64,000 bases of DNA from Eudoraea chungangensis. GTDB taxonomy: Bacteria > Bacteroidota > Bacteroidia > Flavobacteriales > Flavobacteriaceae. Positions 9,756-17,855 of this stretch are shown here, piece after piece (positions within the stretch are counted from its first letter, which is position 1; each line of letters starts with the position of its first letter). A model generated the notes under the pieces. It made no database searches. It saw nothing but the letters and a program-made list of their open reading frames with translations, and was not told where the DNA came from. The position numbers and the translations under genes are program-made. The stretch spans positions 1 through 64,000 of the forward strand of contig NZ_JARDUB010000004.1 of assembly GCF_029360665.1 (NCBI RefSeq). Reading direction: 5' to 3'.

Positions 9756-10700
9756 ATGTCTGAAACAGAACAACGAGAAAAATTAAAGGTAATATATTGC
9801 ATGGGTTCTGGAAGGTCCGGATCAACCCTTATGAGTATTATTTTAGGGAATCACCCAAAAATTTCTGGTCCTGGAGAAATATATACTATTCATAGGCTTA
9901 AAGAGGAGAATTTTAGTTGTTCTTGTGGTGAGCGTGTAGAAGAATGCACTTATTGGGCCAGTATACTGGAGGAATGGAAATCCAATGTGGGTATTGATTC
10001 ATTTAACCAATATGTTTTTCAATCAAAAAATGTGGTTGAAAATTTTAAGTCCCCGATTGCCTGGCTTAATTTAATTTTGAATTATCCAAGTAAAAGAGCT
10101 CTTTATAAAAATTACCAAGATAATACTTATCACTATCTTTCATCAATAATCAATCATAGTAAAAAGCCAATATTAATCGATATTTCTAAAAATCCTTTGC
10201 GGGCTTTTGCGCTTTTAAAGCATCCCAATATTGACTTAAAGCTGATTCATTTAGTTAGAGACGGTAGGAGTTTAGCCTTTTCATTGAAGAACTCCAGAAG
10301 AGAAAACATTAGAAAGAGAAAAGTATCAAGAACTGCCCTATTTTGGTTAATAGCAAATAGACAATCTGATTTTGTCTTAAAGCGGGCGAAAAATGGCTTA
10401 CGTATAAAATATGAGGATTTAGCTCTGCATACCGACAGAACTTTAGAGCGAATAGCAAAAGTTGCTGAAGTAGATCCGAAACATCTTTTGGATGTAATAA
10501 AAGGAAGTTTGGCTAATGACAAAAGCCATATTATGGAAGGGAATAGACTCAGAAATCAAAAATCTATTAAAATTAAATTGAATACGGATTGGGAGGAACA
10601 ATTAGATTTTGAAAAGCAGAGAACATTTTATAGGATTGCAGGAAAAACATTAAGAAGATATGGTTACCAGCCTTTACCAAAGAATAAGGGTGTTTCTTAA
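9756..10700 (+). CDS. PAPS-dependent sulfotransferase 1
   Basis: A 314-residue cytosolic sulfotransferase-fold protein. The 5'-phosphosulfate loop MGSGRSGSTLMSIILG lies at about residues 17-32 and the 3'-phosphate motif VRDGRSLAFSLKNS at about 167-180. A Cys-rich stretch (FSCSCGERVEECTYW, about 53-67) is common in Sulfotransfer_1/3 members acting on carbohydrates. No signal peptide or membrane helix is visible. It is followed at once by PAPS recycling and synthesis genes, so the acceptor is probably a nucleotide- or lipid-linked sugar of the polysaccharide pathway; the acceptor itself is unknown. Confidence 0.85.
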   Translation: MSETEQREKLKVIYCMGSGRSGSTLMSIILGNHPKISGPGEIYTIHRLKEENFSCSCGERVEECTYWASILEEWKSNVGIDSFNQYVFQSKNVVENFKSPIAWLNLILNYPSKRALYKNYQDNTYHYLSSIINHSKKPILIDISKNPLRAFALLKHPNIDLKLIHLVRDGRSLAFSLKNSRRENIRKRKVSRTALFWLIANRQSDFVLKRAKNGLRIKYEDLALHTDRTLERIAKVAEVDPKHLLDVIKGSLANDKSHIMEGNRLRNQKSIKIKLNTDWEEQLDFEKQRTFYRIAGKTLRRYGYQPLPKNKGVS

Positions 10701-10773
10701 AATAGATTTAAAGCCTAATCGATAGTTGTTTACTATTCAAATAAAAGAACCAAACTACAAAAATTTAGAAGGT

Positions 10774-11583
10774 ATGAGTATAGATAATGTAATTTTAGAA
10801 ACAGTAATTAGAGCTTCTGTACAGGCTGGGGTTTCAATACTCGAAGTATACAATGCCCCTTCTTATGTATCCCAATTAAAAGAAGATAATTCTCCTTTAA
10901 CTGAGGCAGATAAAGCTGCAAGTTTAATTATAAATAAGCATCTCGAACCCACTGGGATACCAATTATAAATGAAGAAATAAAAAATAAACCCTATAATGA
11001 AAGGAAGTCATGGGCTAAATGCTGGATCGTTGATCCATTAGATGGAACCAAAGAATTTATAAAAAGAAATGGCGAATTTACAGTTAATATTGCGCTATTT
11101 AGCATAAACGAACCAAATATTGGAGTTATTTATGTCCCTGTAAGCAGAGAATTATACTATACAAATATAAAAGGTACGGCTGCATATAAAACTAAATTGG
11201 GGGAGAATCATAAATTAGACTTTGACAGTTTATTTCAATCAGAAGATGAAATTAAGCCTAGTATGACTAATACAAATTCAATAAGAGTAGTTGGTAGTAG
11301 ATCTCATATGAATTCTGACACTGAACTATTTATTGAAGAGCTTAAGCATAAATATGAAGGAGTTGAAATAGTTTCGAAAGGAAGTTCTTTAAAGTTTTGC
11401 TTGGTTGCTGAAGGGAAAGCGGATGTATATCCTCGATTTGCACCTACCATGGAATGGGATACTGCAGCTGGACAGGCCATCTGTGAAGCCGTAGGTCTCC
11501 AAGTAATATCAAAAGAAACGGATAAACCCTTGAAATACAATAAAGAGAATCTATTAAATCCTTATTTTATAGTCAGACAATAG
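10774..11583 (+). CDS. cysQ: 3'(2'),5'-bisphosphate nucleotidase CysQ
   Basis: About 269 residues from ATG 10774; the frame can be read from a TTG at 10726, but the extra 16 residues are not family-like. Inositol monophosphatase fold with the metal-binding motifs INEE, DPLDGTKEFI and WDTAAGQAI. It hydrolyses PAP, the inhibitory by-product of PAPS-dependent sulfotransferases, to AMP. Its position directly between a sulfotransferase and the sulfate-activating genes indicates PAP clearance during polymer sulfation. The cassette has no cysH, cysI or cysJ. Confidence 0.92.
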   Translation: MSIDNVILETVIRASVQAGVSILEVYNAPSYVSQLKEDNSPLTEADKAASLIINKHLEPTGIPIINEEIKNKPYNERKSWAKCWIVDPLDGTKEFIKRNGEFTVNIALFSINEPNIGVIYVPVSRELYYTNIKGTAAYKTKLGENHKLDFDSLFQSEDEIKPSMTNTNSIRVVGSRSHMNSDTELFIEELKHKYEGVEIVSKGSSLKFCLVAEGKADVYPRFAPTMEWDTAAGQAICEAVGLQVISKETDKPLKYNKENLLNPYFIVRQ

Positions 11584-11587
11584 GCTA

Positions 11588-12016
11588 ATGCGAAATATTT
11601 CACATAAAAGACATTTGGCTAAAACCATAACATGGCGCCTTGTAGGTAGTATCGATACTATTTTGCTGTCGTGGATTATTTCAGGCAACCCGCTTACTGG
11701 CTTAAAAATTGGATTTTCAGAAGTAGTAACCAAAATGGTTTTGTACTATTTTCATGAACGTATTTGGTTTAATATTGGAATTGCAGATAGTCGTAAAAGG
11801 CATGTTATAAAGACAATTACATGGAGGTTAATTGGGACTATTGATACTATTCTCTTGTCGTGGTTGATTTCTGGTAACGCTATGACAGGCCTGAAAATTG
11901 GAATGGCCGAAGTGATAACTAAAATGGTTCTATACTATCTTCATGAAAGAGCGTGGTACCGAATCAATTTTGGTTTACCCAAAAGAAATAATGCAGAAGA
12001 ATGGAAAAAAATATAA
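11588..12016 (+). CDS. Tandem DUF2061 membrane protein
   Basis: A 142-residue protein made of two copies of the same about 60-residue unit: KRHLAKTITWRLVGSIDTILL...GFSEVVTKMVLYYFHERIWF, then KRHVIKTITWRLIGTIDTILL...GMAEVITKMVLYYLHERAWY. Each unit has one or two short hydrophobic helices and the conserved K-T-x-T-W-R and H-E-R-x-W motifs of DUF2061. The family is often found with sulfate activation genes, sometimes fused to CysC, but its function is not known; a membrane role near sulfate uptake or PAPS production is a guess. It starts 4 bases after cysQ and overlaps cysC by 16 bases. Confidence 0.85.
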   Translation: MRNISHKRHLAKTITWRLVGSIDTILLSWIISGNPLTGLKIGFSEVVTKMVLYYFHERIWFNIGIADSRKRHVIKTITWRLIGTIDTILLSWLISGNAMTGLKIGMAEVITKMVLYYLHERAWYRINFGLPKRNNAEEWKKI

Positions 12017-12591
12017 TAAAACACTCCTATAAAATAAATAGGAAGGCCAGAAATACGGCTTATGGACATAAGTCATTTTTAATCTTTTTTACAGGACTTT
12101 CTGGTTCCGGCAAATCCACTATTGCAAATATTCTAGAAGAATTGTTATTTCAAAATGATTATAAAACCTATGTTCTGGATGGGGATAATGTCCGAAGAGG
12201 CATAAATAGAGGATTGAGTTTTAGCCCGGAAGACAGGTCTGAAAATCTTAGACGAATAGGAGAAATTTCTAAACTATTTATTGATGCTGGCATAATTGTA
12301 CTAGCCGCATTTGTTGCTCCTTACAAAAAGGATAGAGCCTTTATTGCCAAAACTGTTGGTACTAAAAATTATATAGAGATATTTGTAAACACAAGTTTAG
12401 AAGTTTGCGAAGCAAGAGATGTTAAAGGTCTATATAAAAAAGCAAGAAATGGAGAGATTGAAAATATGACCGGAATTTCAGCTCCATATGAGAATCCTGA
12501 TAATGCAGATGTCATTGTCACAGAAAAAAATACTGCAGAAGAAGCGGCAGCATTGATATTTGATAAAATTAAAAACAAATTAACTCTTTAA
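12001..12591 (+). CDS. cysC: Adenylylsulfate (APS) kinase
   Basis: A 196-residue single-domain APS kinase converting APS and ATP to PAPS. The P-loop GLSGSGKST is at about 32-40. The APS-binding stretch DGDNVRRGINRGLSF and the SENLRRIGEISKLF motif are intact, as is the lid region KGLYKKARNGEI. It stands alone rather than fused to CysN. It overlaps the DUF2061 gene and is 3 bases upstream of cysD, so it is part of a tightly coupled PAPS cassette. Confidence 0.95.
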   Translation: MEKNIIKHSYKINRKARNTAYGHKSFLIFFTGLSGSGKSTIANILEELLFQNDYKTYVLDGDNVRRGINRGLSFSPEDRSENLRRIGEISKLFIDAGIIVLAAFVAPYKKDRAFIAKTVGTKNYIEIFVNTSLEVCEARDVKGLYKKARNGEIENMTGISAPYENPDNADVIVTEKNTAEEAAALIFDKIKNKLTL

Positions 12592-12594
12592 AAA

Positions 12595-13500
12595 ATGAGT
12601 AAGTATTTTTTGAATTATTTAGATGAATTAGAATCTGAAGCGATTTATGTTTTAAGAGAAGTATGGGCCCAATTCCAAAACCCTGTAATTCTTTTTTCAG
12701 GTGGTAAAGACTCTATTGTGGTAACACATCTAGCCAAAAAAGCATTCTATCCCAGTAAGATACCTTTTGCATTAATGCATGTAGATACGGGACATAATTT
12801 TCCAGAGACGATTAAGTTTAGAAATGATTTAGTGGCCGAACTCGATGTGAGACTAATCGTAGGTTTGGTACAAGATTCAATTGATCAAGGTAGGGTTGCT
12901 GAAGAACAAGGAAAACATGCAACGAGAAACGCGCTTCAAATCACTACCTTATTAGACACTATCGAGGCCAATAAAATAGACTGTGCCATTGGTGGTGGAC
13001 GTAGAGATGAAGAAAAGGCTAGAGCAAAAGAACGTTTTTTCTCCCATAGAGATGATTTTGGGCAGTGGGATCCGAAAAATCAGAGACCTGAACTATGGAA
13101 TATCTTTAATGGTAACCATTTCGAGGGAGAACATTTTAGGGTATTTCCAATTAGTAATTGGACCGAAATGGACGTTTGGAACTATATTAAAAGAGAACAA
13201 ATAGAGATTCCATCTTTGTATATTGCCCATGAAAGAGAGGTAGTATGGCGTAATGATTCTTGGATCCCTAATTCCGAGTTTTTAACACTTCATGAAAACG
13301 AGACAATAGAGAAGAAAAAGATTAGATTTAGAACCTTGGGTGATATTACGATAACAGGAGGTATTGAGTCGGAGGCCGATACTTTAGAAAAAATCGTTCA
13401 GGAAGTTTCAGCAATGCGACAAACAGAGAGGGGTAATAGAACCGATGACAAAAGATCGGAAAATGCCATGGAAGACAGAAAAAAACAAGGTTATTTTTAA
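12595..13500 (+). CDS. cysD: Sulfate adenylyltransferase subunit 2
   Basis: A 301-residue PP-loop adenylyltransferase subunit. The pyrophosphate loop LFSGGKDSIVV lies near residues 33-43, with the family motifs VDTGHNFPET, GGGRRDEEKARAKER and EMDVWNYI. It forms the heterodimer with CysN that makes APS from ATP and sulfate. It ends RSENAMEDRKKQGYF, the normal CysD terminus. Full length; 12 bases before cysN. Confidence 0.96.
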   Translation: MSKYFLNYLDELESEAIYVLREVWAQFQNPVILFSGGKDSIVVTHLAKKAFYPSKIPFALMHVDTGHNFPETIKFRNDLVAELDVRLIVGLVQDSIDQGRVAEEQGKHATRNALQITTLLDTIEANKIDCAIGGGRRDEEKARAKERFFSHRDDFGQWDPKNQRPELWNIFNGNHFEGEHFRVFPISNWTEMDVWNYIKREQIEIPSLYIAHEREVVWRNDSWIPNSEFLTLHENETIEKKKIRFRTLGDITITGGIESEADTLEKIVQEVSAMRQTERGNRTDDKRSENAMEDRKKQGYF

Positions 13501-13512
13501 AATTGATAAAAG

Positions 13513-14769
13513 ATGGAAATAAATAACAATCAATTATTACGATTTACTACTGCAGGAAGTGTAGATGACGGAAAAAGCACACTTATTGGAAGATTATTGT
13601 ATGATTCTAAGTCAATTTTTGAAGACCAACTGGAGGCTATTGAGAATACTAGTAAGCAAAGAGGTCATGAGGGTGTGGATCTTGCCTTATTTACCGATGG
13701 TTTAAGGGATGAAAGAGAGCAAGGAATTACTATAGACGTAGCGTATAGATATTTTACAACACCCAAAAGAAAGTTTATCATTGCGGATACTCCAGGACAT
13801 ATTCAGTATACCCGTAATATGGTTACAGGTGCTTCCACAGCTAATGCAGCAATAATACTTATCGACGCAAGGCACGGGGTTATAGAACAAACAAAAAGAC
13901 ATGCATTTATTGCATCTCTTTTGAATATCCCCCATGTTATTGTGTGCATAAACAAAATGGATTTAGTAGACTTCTCTGAAGAAGTTTACAATGATATTAT
14001 TAAGCAATTTGAGGCCTTTTCTTCAAAATTCATTGTAATGGATATTCGATTTATTCCTATAAGTGCCCTTTTAGGAGATAATGTAGTGAATAGATCAGAA
14101 AATATGGACTGGTACCAAGGAGGTGCTCTCTTACACACTCTTGAAACGATACATATTAGCAGTGATATCAATAAAGTGGATGCTCGATTTCCTGTACAAA
14201 CAGTCTTGAGGCCCCAAAGAGAAGGGTTTATCGACTACCGTGGCTATGCAGGCAGAGTAGCCGGAGGCGTATTGAGAACTGGAGATAGTGTTACGGTAAT
14301 GCCATCAGGGTTCACCTCTGTAATTGAATCCATACAAGGACCTAGTGGTAAGTTAGAGGAGGCATTCGCTCCTATGTCCGTAGCACTGACATTAACAGAC
14401 GATATTGATATTGGAAGAGGTGATATGATTGTAAGGAGTACTAATGTTCCTGAAGCCTCTCAAGATATAGAAGTATGGCTGTGTTGGCTACACAACAATC
14501 CGGCCAAACCAAGAGCTAAATATACCATCAGGCATACGTCTAATGAACAAAAAGCTATGATCAAAGAAGTAGTGTATAAGATAAATATTAATACACTGGG
14601 TCGTAACACAGATGACAAAGACCTGAATATGAATGATATTTCCAAAGTTAAAATAAGGACGACAAAACCTTTAATGATTGATCCCTATCGAGAAAACCGG
14701 ACCACTGGGAGTATTATACTCGTTGATGACACTACCCATGAGACAGTTGCAGCTGGGATGATTGTTTAA
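13513..14769 (+). CDS. cysN: Sulfate adenylyltransferase subunit 1 (GTPase)
   Basis: A 418-residue EF-Tu-like GTPase that drives APS formation by CysD. G1 is GSVDDGKST (about 15-23), G3 DTPGH and G4 NKMD; domain II/III barrels follow. The length is that of stand-alone CysN with no C-terminal APS kinase, consistent with a separate cysC upstream. Last gene of the PAPS cassette. The stop codon lies inside a perfect 9-base inverted repeat with a 4-base loop (14765-14786), which has no T-tract and is not a clear terminator. Confidence 0.96.
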   Translation: MEINNNQLLRFTTAGSVDDGKSTLIGRLLYDSKSIFEDQLEAIENTSKQRGHEGVDLALFTDGLRDEREQGITIDVAYRYFTTPKRKFIIADTPGHIQYTRNMVTGASTANAAIILIDARHGVIEQTKRHAFIASLLNIPHVIVCINKMDLVDFSEEVYNDIIKQFEAFSSKFIVMDIRFIPISALLGDNVVNRSENMDWYQGGALLHTLETIHISSDINKVDARFPVQTVLRPQREGFIDYRGYAGRVAGGVLRTGDSVTVMPSGFTSVIESIQGPSGKLEEAFAPMSVALTLTDDIDIGRGDMIVRSTNVPEASQDIEVWLCWLHNNPAKPRAKYTIRHTSNEQKAMIKEVVYKININTLGRNTDDKDLNMNDISKVKIRTTKPLMIDPYRENRTTGSIILVDDTTHETVAAGMIV

Positions 14770-14917
14770 TCGGTAATCCGATTAAAAAATAGGATAATAT
14801 AGTTCATGAAAAATCGTTAATATTAACTTAACGGTGTGCTTATCGATATTTTTTAATATTAATCGAATAAAAAATAAAATCGTTAAGCTTTAAGCAGATA
14901 GTACTTTTCTTTGGTTT

Positions 14918-16249
14918 ATGAAAAAATTGCGATTATATTTTATTGGAATTGTTGGTTTACTTATTTTTTCTGTCCTACTTGCCTCTAGCATAAGGAATAT
15001 TTATGAATCGAAAGATGGAGGAATAGGGCGATTAGGATTTATGGCCAAGCCACTCAAATTTATGGCGGAAATACCGTCAATTATCAAACATGTTGTTTCA
15101 CCTGCAGAGTTTTTTGTCTTAAACAATAATTCCAAGGACGGTCTTAATAGTTTTGATAGTAAAATAGACAAGACATACCCAAAACTCTTAGTTACTTATA
15201 AAGATGAGCCGTTTAATCAAAAAATTGATTTAATAGACTTAAATAACGGTCAAGTACTAAAACAATGGACGCCGAATAACAAAGAACTTTATGCAATGGC
15301 CTATAACGAGGATAATCCTAGAAGACCGGCAGAAGGTAGTGATCTTTATTTTATGCATCCATTATTGTTAGAAGATAACACTTTGATGTTTACTGCCCAA
15401 TTAACGAGTTTATTGGCTAAAATTGATGGTAATAGTGAGATACTCTGGTTAAAAAATGATCGGACTTATCATCATACATTGGAGTTAGATCATGAAAACA
15501 ATATCTATTCGTGTACAAGACCTTTTATTTCAGATGAGTACGATTTTTTTCCAGATGACTACGAAATGTATAAAAAGCATTTATTAGATGATCATATTAC
15601 CAAAATAGACCCAGAATCGGGTAATGAAATATTTGATAAGTCGGTGATTTCTATTTTGATAGAAAACGGTTATCAAGACTTGTTAACGGCAAAAGGGCAA
15701 ACAAACAGTGACCCTATTCATTTAAATGATATTCAACCGGCCTTAACCGATACAGAACATTGGAATAAAGGCGATCTATTAGTTTCTTGCAGAAATTTAA
15801 GTGCCATCTTTTTATATCGACCTTCGACGAATAAAATTATTTGGCTTAAATCTGGTCCCTGGTTTAATCAGCACGATGTAGATTTCTATGGCAATGATAA
15901 GGTATTAGTATTTGGCAATGACGTAATCCGAGAGGAAAGTATTATAGACCCTAGATTAACGACAAAAAACCTTTATTTTCCTAAGGCCAGACCCAATAAC
16001 AATGCGTATGTCTACCACATTTCAAACGATAGCGTTTCCAGGCCTTTTTCTGAACTATTTAGGAAGGAAAACATTCAGACATATACTTCAGGTAGATGTG
16101 ATGTTTTATCTAATGGAGATATTTTTATTGAAGAAACCAATCAGGGAAGAATAATTATAGGAGATTCCATAAATAAGAAAATGGAATATGTAAAAAGACT
16201 AAATGAAGAATATATTTCAAGTCTTTTTTGGAGTAGAATAATAAATTAA
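14918..16249 (+). CDS. Arylsulfotransferase (ASST)-like membrane-anchored protein
   Basis: A 443-residue protein with an N-terminal membrane anchor (about 5-24) and a periplasmic six-bladed-propeller-like body. Motifs TYHHTLELDHENNIYS, HLNDIQPALT, LLVSCRNLSAIFLY and FNQHDVDFYGNDKVLVFGND match bacterial arylsulfotransferase relatives. In the characterised enzyme AssT a histidine is transiently sulfated, and the conserved His of HHTLELD and NQHDVDF are candidates here. ASST enzymes use phenolic sulfate donors rather than PAPS, so this could transfer sulfate outside the cytoplasm or act as a non-catalytic glycan-binding relative. It sits 148 bases after the PAPS cassette and 11 bases before a cluster of small membrane proteins and a second sulfotransferase. 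Confidence 0.75.
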   Translation: MKKLRLYFIGIVGLLIFSVLLASSIRNIYESKDGGIGRLGFMAKPLKFMAEIPSIIKHVVSPAEFFVLNNNSKDGLNSFDSKIDKTYPKLLVTYKDEPFNQKIDLIDLNNGQVLKQWTPNNKELYAMAYNEDNPRRPAEGSDLYFMHPLLLEDNTLMFTAQLTSLLAKIDGNSEILWLKNDRTYHHTLELDHENNIYSCTRPFISDEYDFFPDDYEMYKKHLLDDHITKIDPESGNEIFDKSVISILIENGYQDLLTAKGQTNSDPIHLNDIQPALTDTEHWNKGDLLVSCRNLSAIFLYRPSTNKIIWLKSGPWFNQHDVDFYGNDKVLVFGNDVIREESIIDPRLTTKNLYFPKARPNNNAYVYHISNDSVSRPFSELFRKENIQTYTSGRCDVLSNGDIFIEETNQGRIIIGDSINKKMEYVKRLNEEYISSLFWSRIIN

Positions 16250-16260
16250 AAATAACTATT

Positions 16261-16413
16261 ATGTTTTTGTATTTAGGTCCAGGCCTCGGTGGAGGTATTA
16301 TCGCAATTATTTCAGGTATTTTTTTAACAATTTTCGCCTTTTTAGTAGCTGTTTTTTGGCTTCCATTAAAACGGTTTTTCGGTTTTATTAAGGGAAAATC
16401 AAACAAGAGCTAG
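16261..16413 (+). CDS. Small membrane protein (50 aa), function unknown
   Basis: A short ORF of 50 codons from ATG 16261 to TAG 16413. It begins MFLYLGPGLGGG and continues as one hydrophobic helix (about residues 13-34), then a basic tail ending FFGFIKGKSNKS. It fits neatly between the ASST-like gene (11 bases) and the next gene (1 base), so it is almost certainly translated as part of the operon. The glycine-rich LGPG start is seen in other small single-pass proteins, but I cannot assign a function. Confidence 0.65.
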   Translation: MFLYLGPGLGGGIIAIISGIFLTIFAFLVAVFWLPLKRFFGFIKGKSNKS

Positions 16414-16414
16414 T

Positions 16415-16786
16415 TTGCCATATTTAGTAGTAATTTTATTAACAGTTCTATCCTGTGTACTGTTTGACAAGTCGAAAATTAAAAACTCCTTAGATGAACT
16501 TCTAAAGGCTTACAAAGAGCAATTTCGGGTGATGTCAGACAAAAGTATGGCTGATGATCAGAAACAGAAGGAGCTGATGCAATTAATTCCTAAACAACTA
16601 AAAGGGTTAGGAAAACTAATTTTTGGAATAGTACTTTTTATTTCACCTTTTTTAAGTCTGTTTGTCTTAGAATATTTAAATCCAGAACTAAACCCCAATA
16701 TTTTAGTCACGTGGTGGGGCTTATTGCTTCCCATTTTAACGGTGTTTGTATATATCATCTTAAAGAAAAAATATGGCAGGCTATAG
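16415..16786 (+). CDS. Three-helix membrane protein of unknown function
   Basis: About 123 residues from a TTG start one base after the preceding stop. The layout is an N-terminal hydrophobic helix (about 2-18), a charged amphipathic helix rich in Lys, Glu and Gln (about 20-65), then two membrane helices (about 68-86 and 96-114), ending KKKYGRL. This resembles in outline the small YidC/EMC3/DUF106-type insertase fold, but no sequence match can be claimed. It overlaps the following sulfotransferase by 14 bases, pointing to coupled expression and a role in the sulfation sub-operon. Confidence 0.65.
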   Translation: MPYLVVILLTVLSCVLFDKSKIKNSLDELLKAYKEQFRVMSDKSMADDQKQKELMQLIPKQLKGLGKLIFGIVLFISPFLSLFVLEYLNPELNPNILVTWWGLLLPILTVFVYIILKKKYGRL

Positions 16787-17786
16787 TAAAACGGATAAGT
16801 TTCTACACCGCTTTTATCTTTCAAATTATAGCATTTCCAAAGCCACTTTGGAAATGGAGGAAATTGTCAATGGAGCAAGAATAAAAAATTTAAATATAGA
16901 GCAGCTTGTATTTGTAACCGGGCTAGCGAGATCTGGCACAACTGCGGTGATGCGAAAGATATTCAATACCAATGCTTACGCTTCTCTGCAGTACGCGAAT
17001 ATGCCGTTTCTTCTCTGCCCTAACCTATGGAATAGAGTTTCCAAGATTGAATCGCATGAGAGGGCTCACAAGGACGGTATTGTAATCGACGGAAATTCTC
17101 CGGAAGAATTTGATGAATACTTTTGGAAAGCATTCTTAAACGACTCCTATATTAAGGAAGAAGGTTTAGAATTACATGAACCAGACGAAGACATACTAAA
17201 AAAGTATGAGACCTACGTTTCTCTAATTTGTTTAGCAAAAAATAAGAAGCGTTATATCTCAAAGAATAACAATAGTATTCTTCGTATATCTTCCTTAGAA
17301 AGAATCCCAAACAGCAAAGTCATAATTCTTTATAGGCATCCAATTGACCATGCCTCTTCGTTAATGAAATTAGATAAGAATTTCTCGAAGGATCATTCCG
17401 ATGACCCATTTAACTTGGAATATTTTAATTTTCTTGGTCACCATGAATTTGGAATGAATCATAAACCATTTTTATTAACAGATGAATTTGAATCTAACAG
17501 AATAAAATATGACAAAAGCAGTCTAAACTATTGGTTGAGTATATGGCTTAATTATTATGAGTATGTTTTAGCACATAAAAATGACGCACATCTCCTAGTC
17601 TCTTTTGAAGAGCTTATTGAAAAACCAAACCTAAATTATAAGCGAATTGCCTCATATTTAGAAGTTGATTTTAATATCAAGGATGCAAAACCCTATAAAC
17701 CAACAAAATACCACAATACGGAGTTTGATGAGGTTTTATTGGAAAAATGTATCAAAGTATATAATACGCTTAACGCAAATGAGTAA
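16773..17786 (+). CDS. Sulfotransferase 2
   Basis: A 337-residue sulfotransferase-fold protein without signal peptide. The 5'-phosphosulfate loop is FVTGLARSGTTAVMRKIF (about 48-65); the 3'-phosphate-binding segment is VIILYRHPIDHASSLMK (about 185-201). It is only distantly similar to the sulfotransferase at 9756, so the two probably act on different positions or acceptors. It overlaps the small membrane protein gene by 14 bases and precedes the UDP-GalNAcA genes by about 70 bases. Confidence 0.8.
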   Translation: MAGYSKTDKFLHRFYLSNYSISKATLEMEEIVNGARIKNLNIEQLVFVTGLARSGTTAVMRKIFNTNAYASLQYANMPFLLCPNLWNRVSKIESHERAHKDGIVIDGNSPEEFDEYFWKAFLNDSYIKEEGLELHEPDEDILKKYETYVSLICLAKNKKRYISKNNNSILRISSLERIPNSKVIILYRHPIDHASSLMKLDKNFSKDHSDDPFNLEYFNFLGHHEFGMNHKPFLLTDEFESNRIKYDKSSLNYWLSIWLNYYEYVLAHKNDAHLLVSFEELIEKPNLNYKRIASYLEVDFNIKDAKPYKPTKYHNTEFDEVLLEKCIKVYNTLNANE

Positions 17787-17855
17787 AAACTTGGATAATT
17801 AGTATCCAATAGACTAAATAAAAAATCAAGGCCATAGCTACCTAATTAACTATAA

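Noticed and set aside
10774-14769. Assimilatory sulfate reduction operon
   Set aside because: cysDNC and cysQ are present, but cysH, cysI, cysJ and sulfate transporters are absent and sulfotransferases flank the cassette.
14765-14786. Terminator after cysN
   Set aside because: A perfect 9-base inverted repeat overlaps the stop codon, but the sequence after the stem is A-rich without a T tract.
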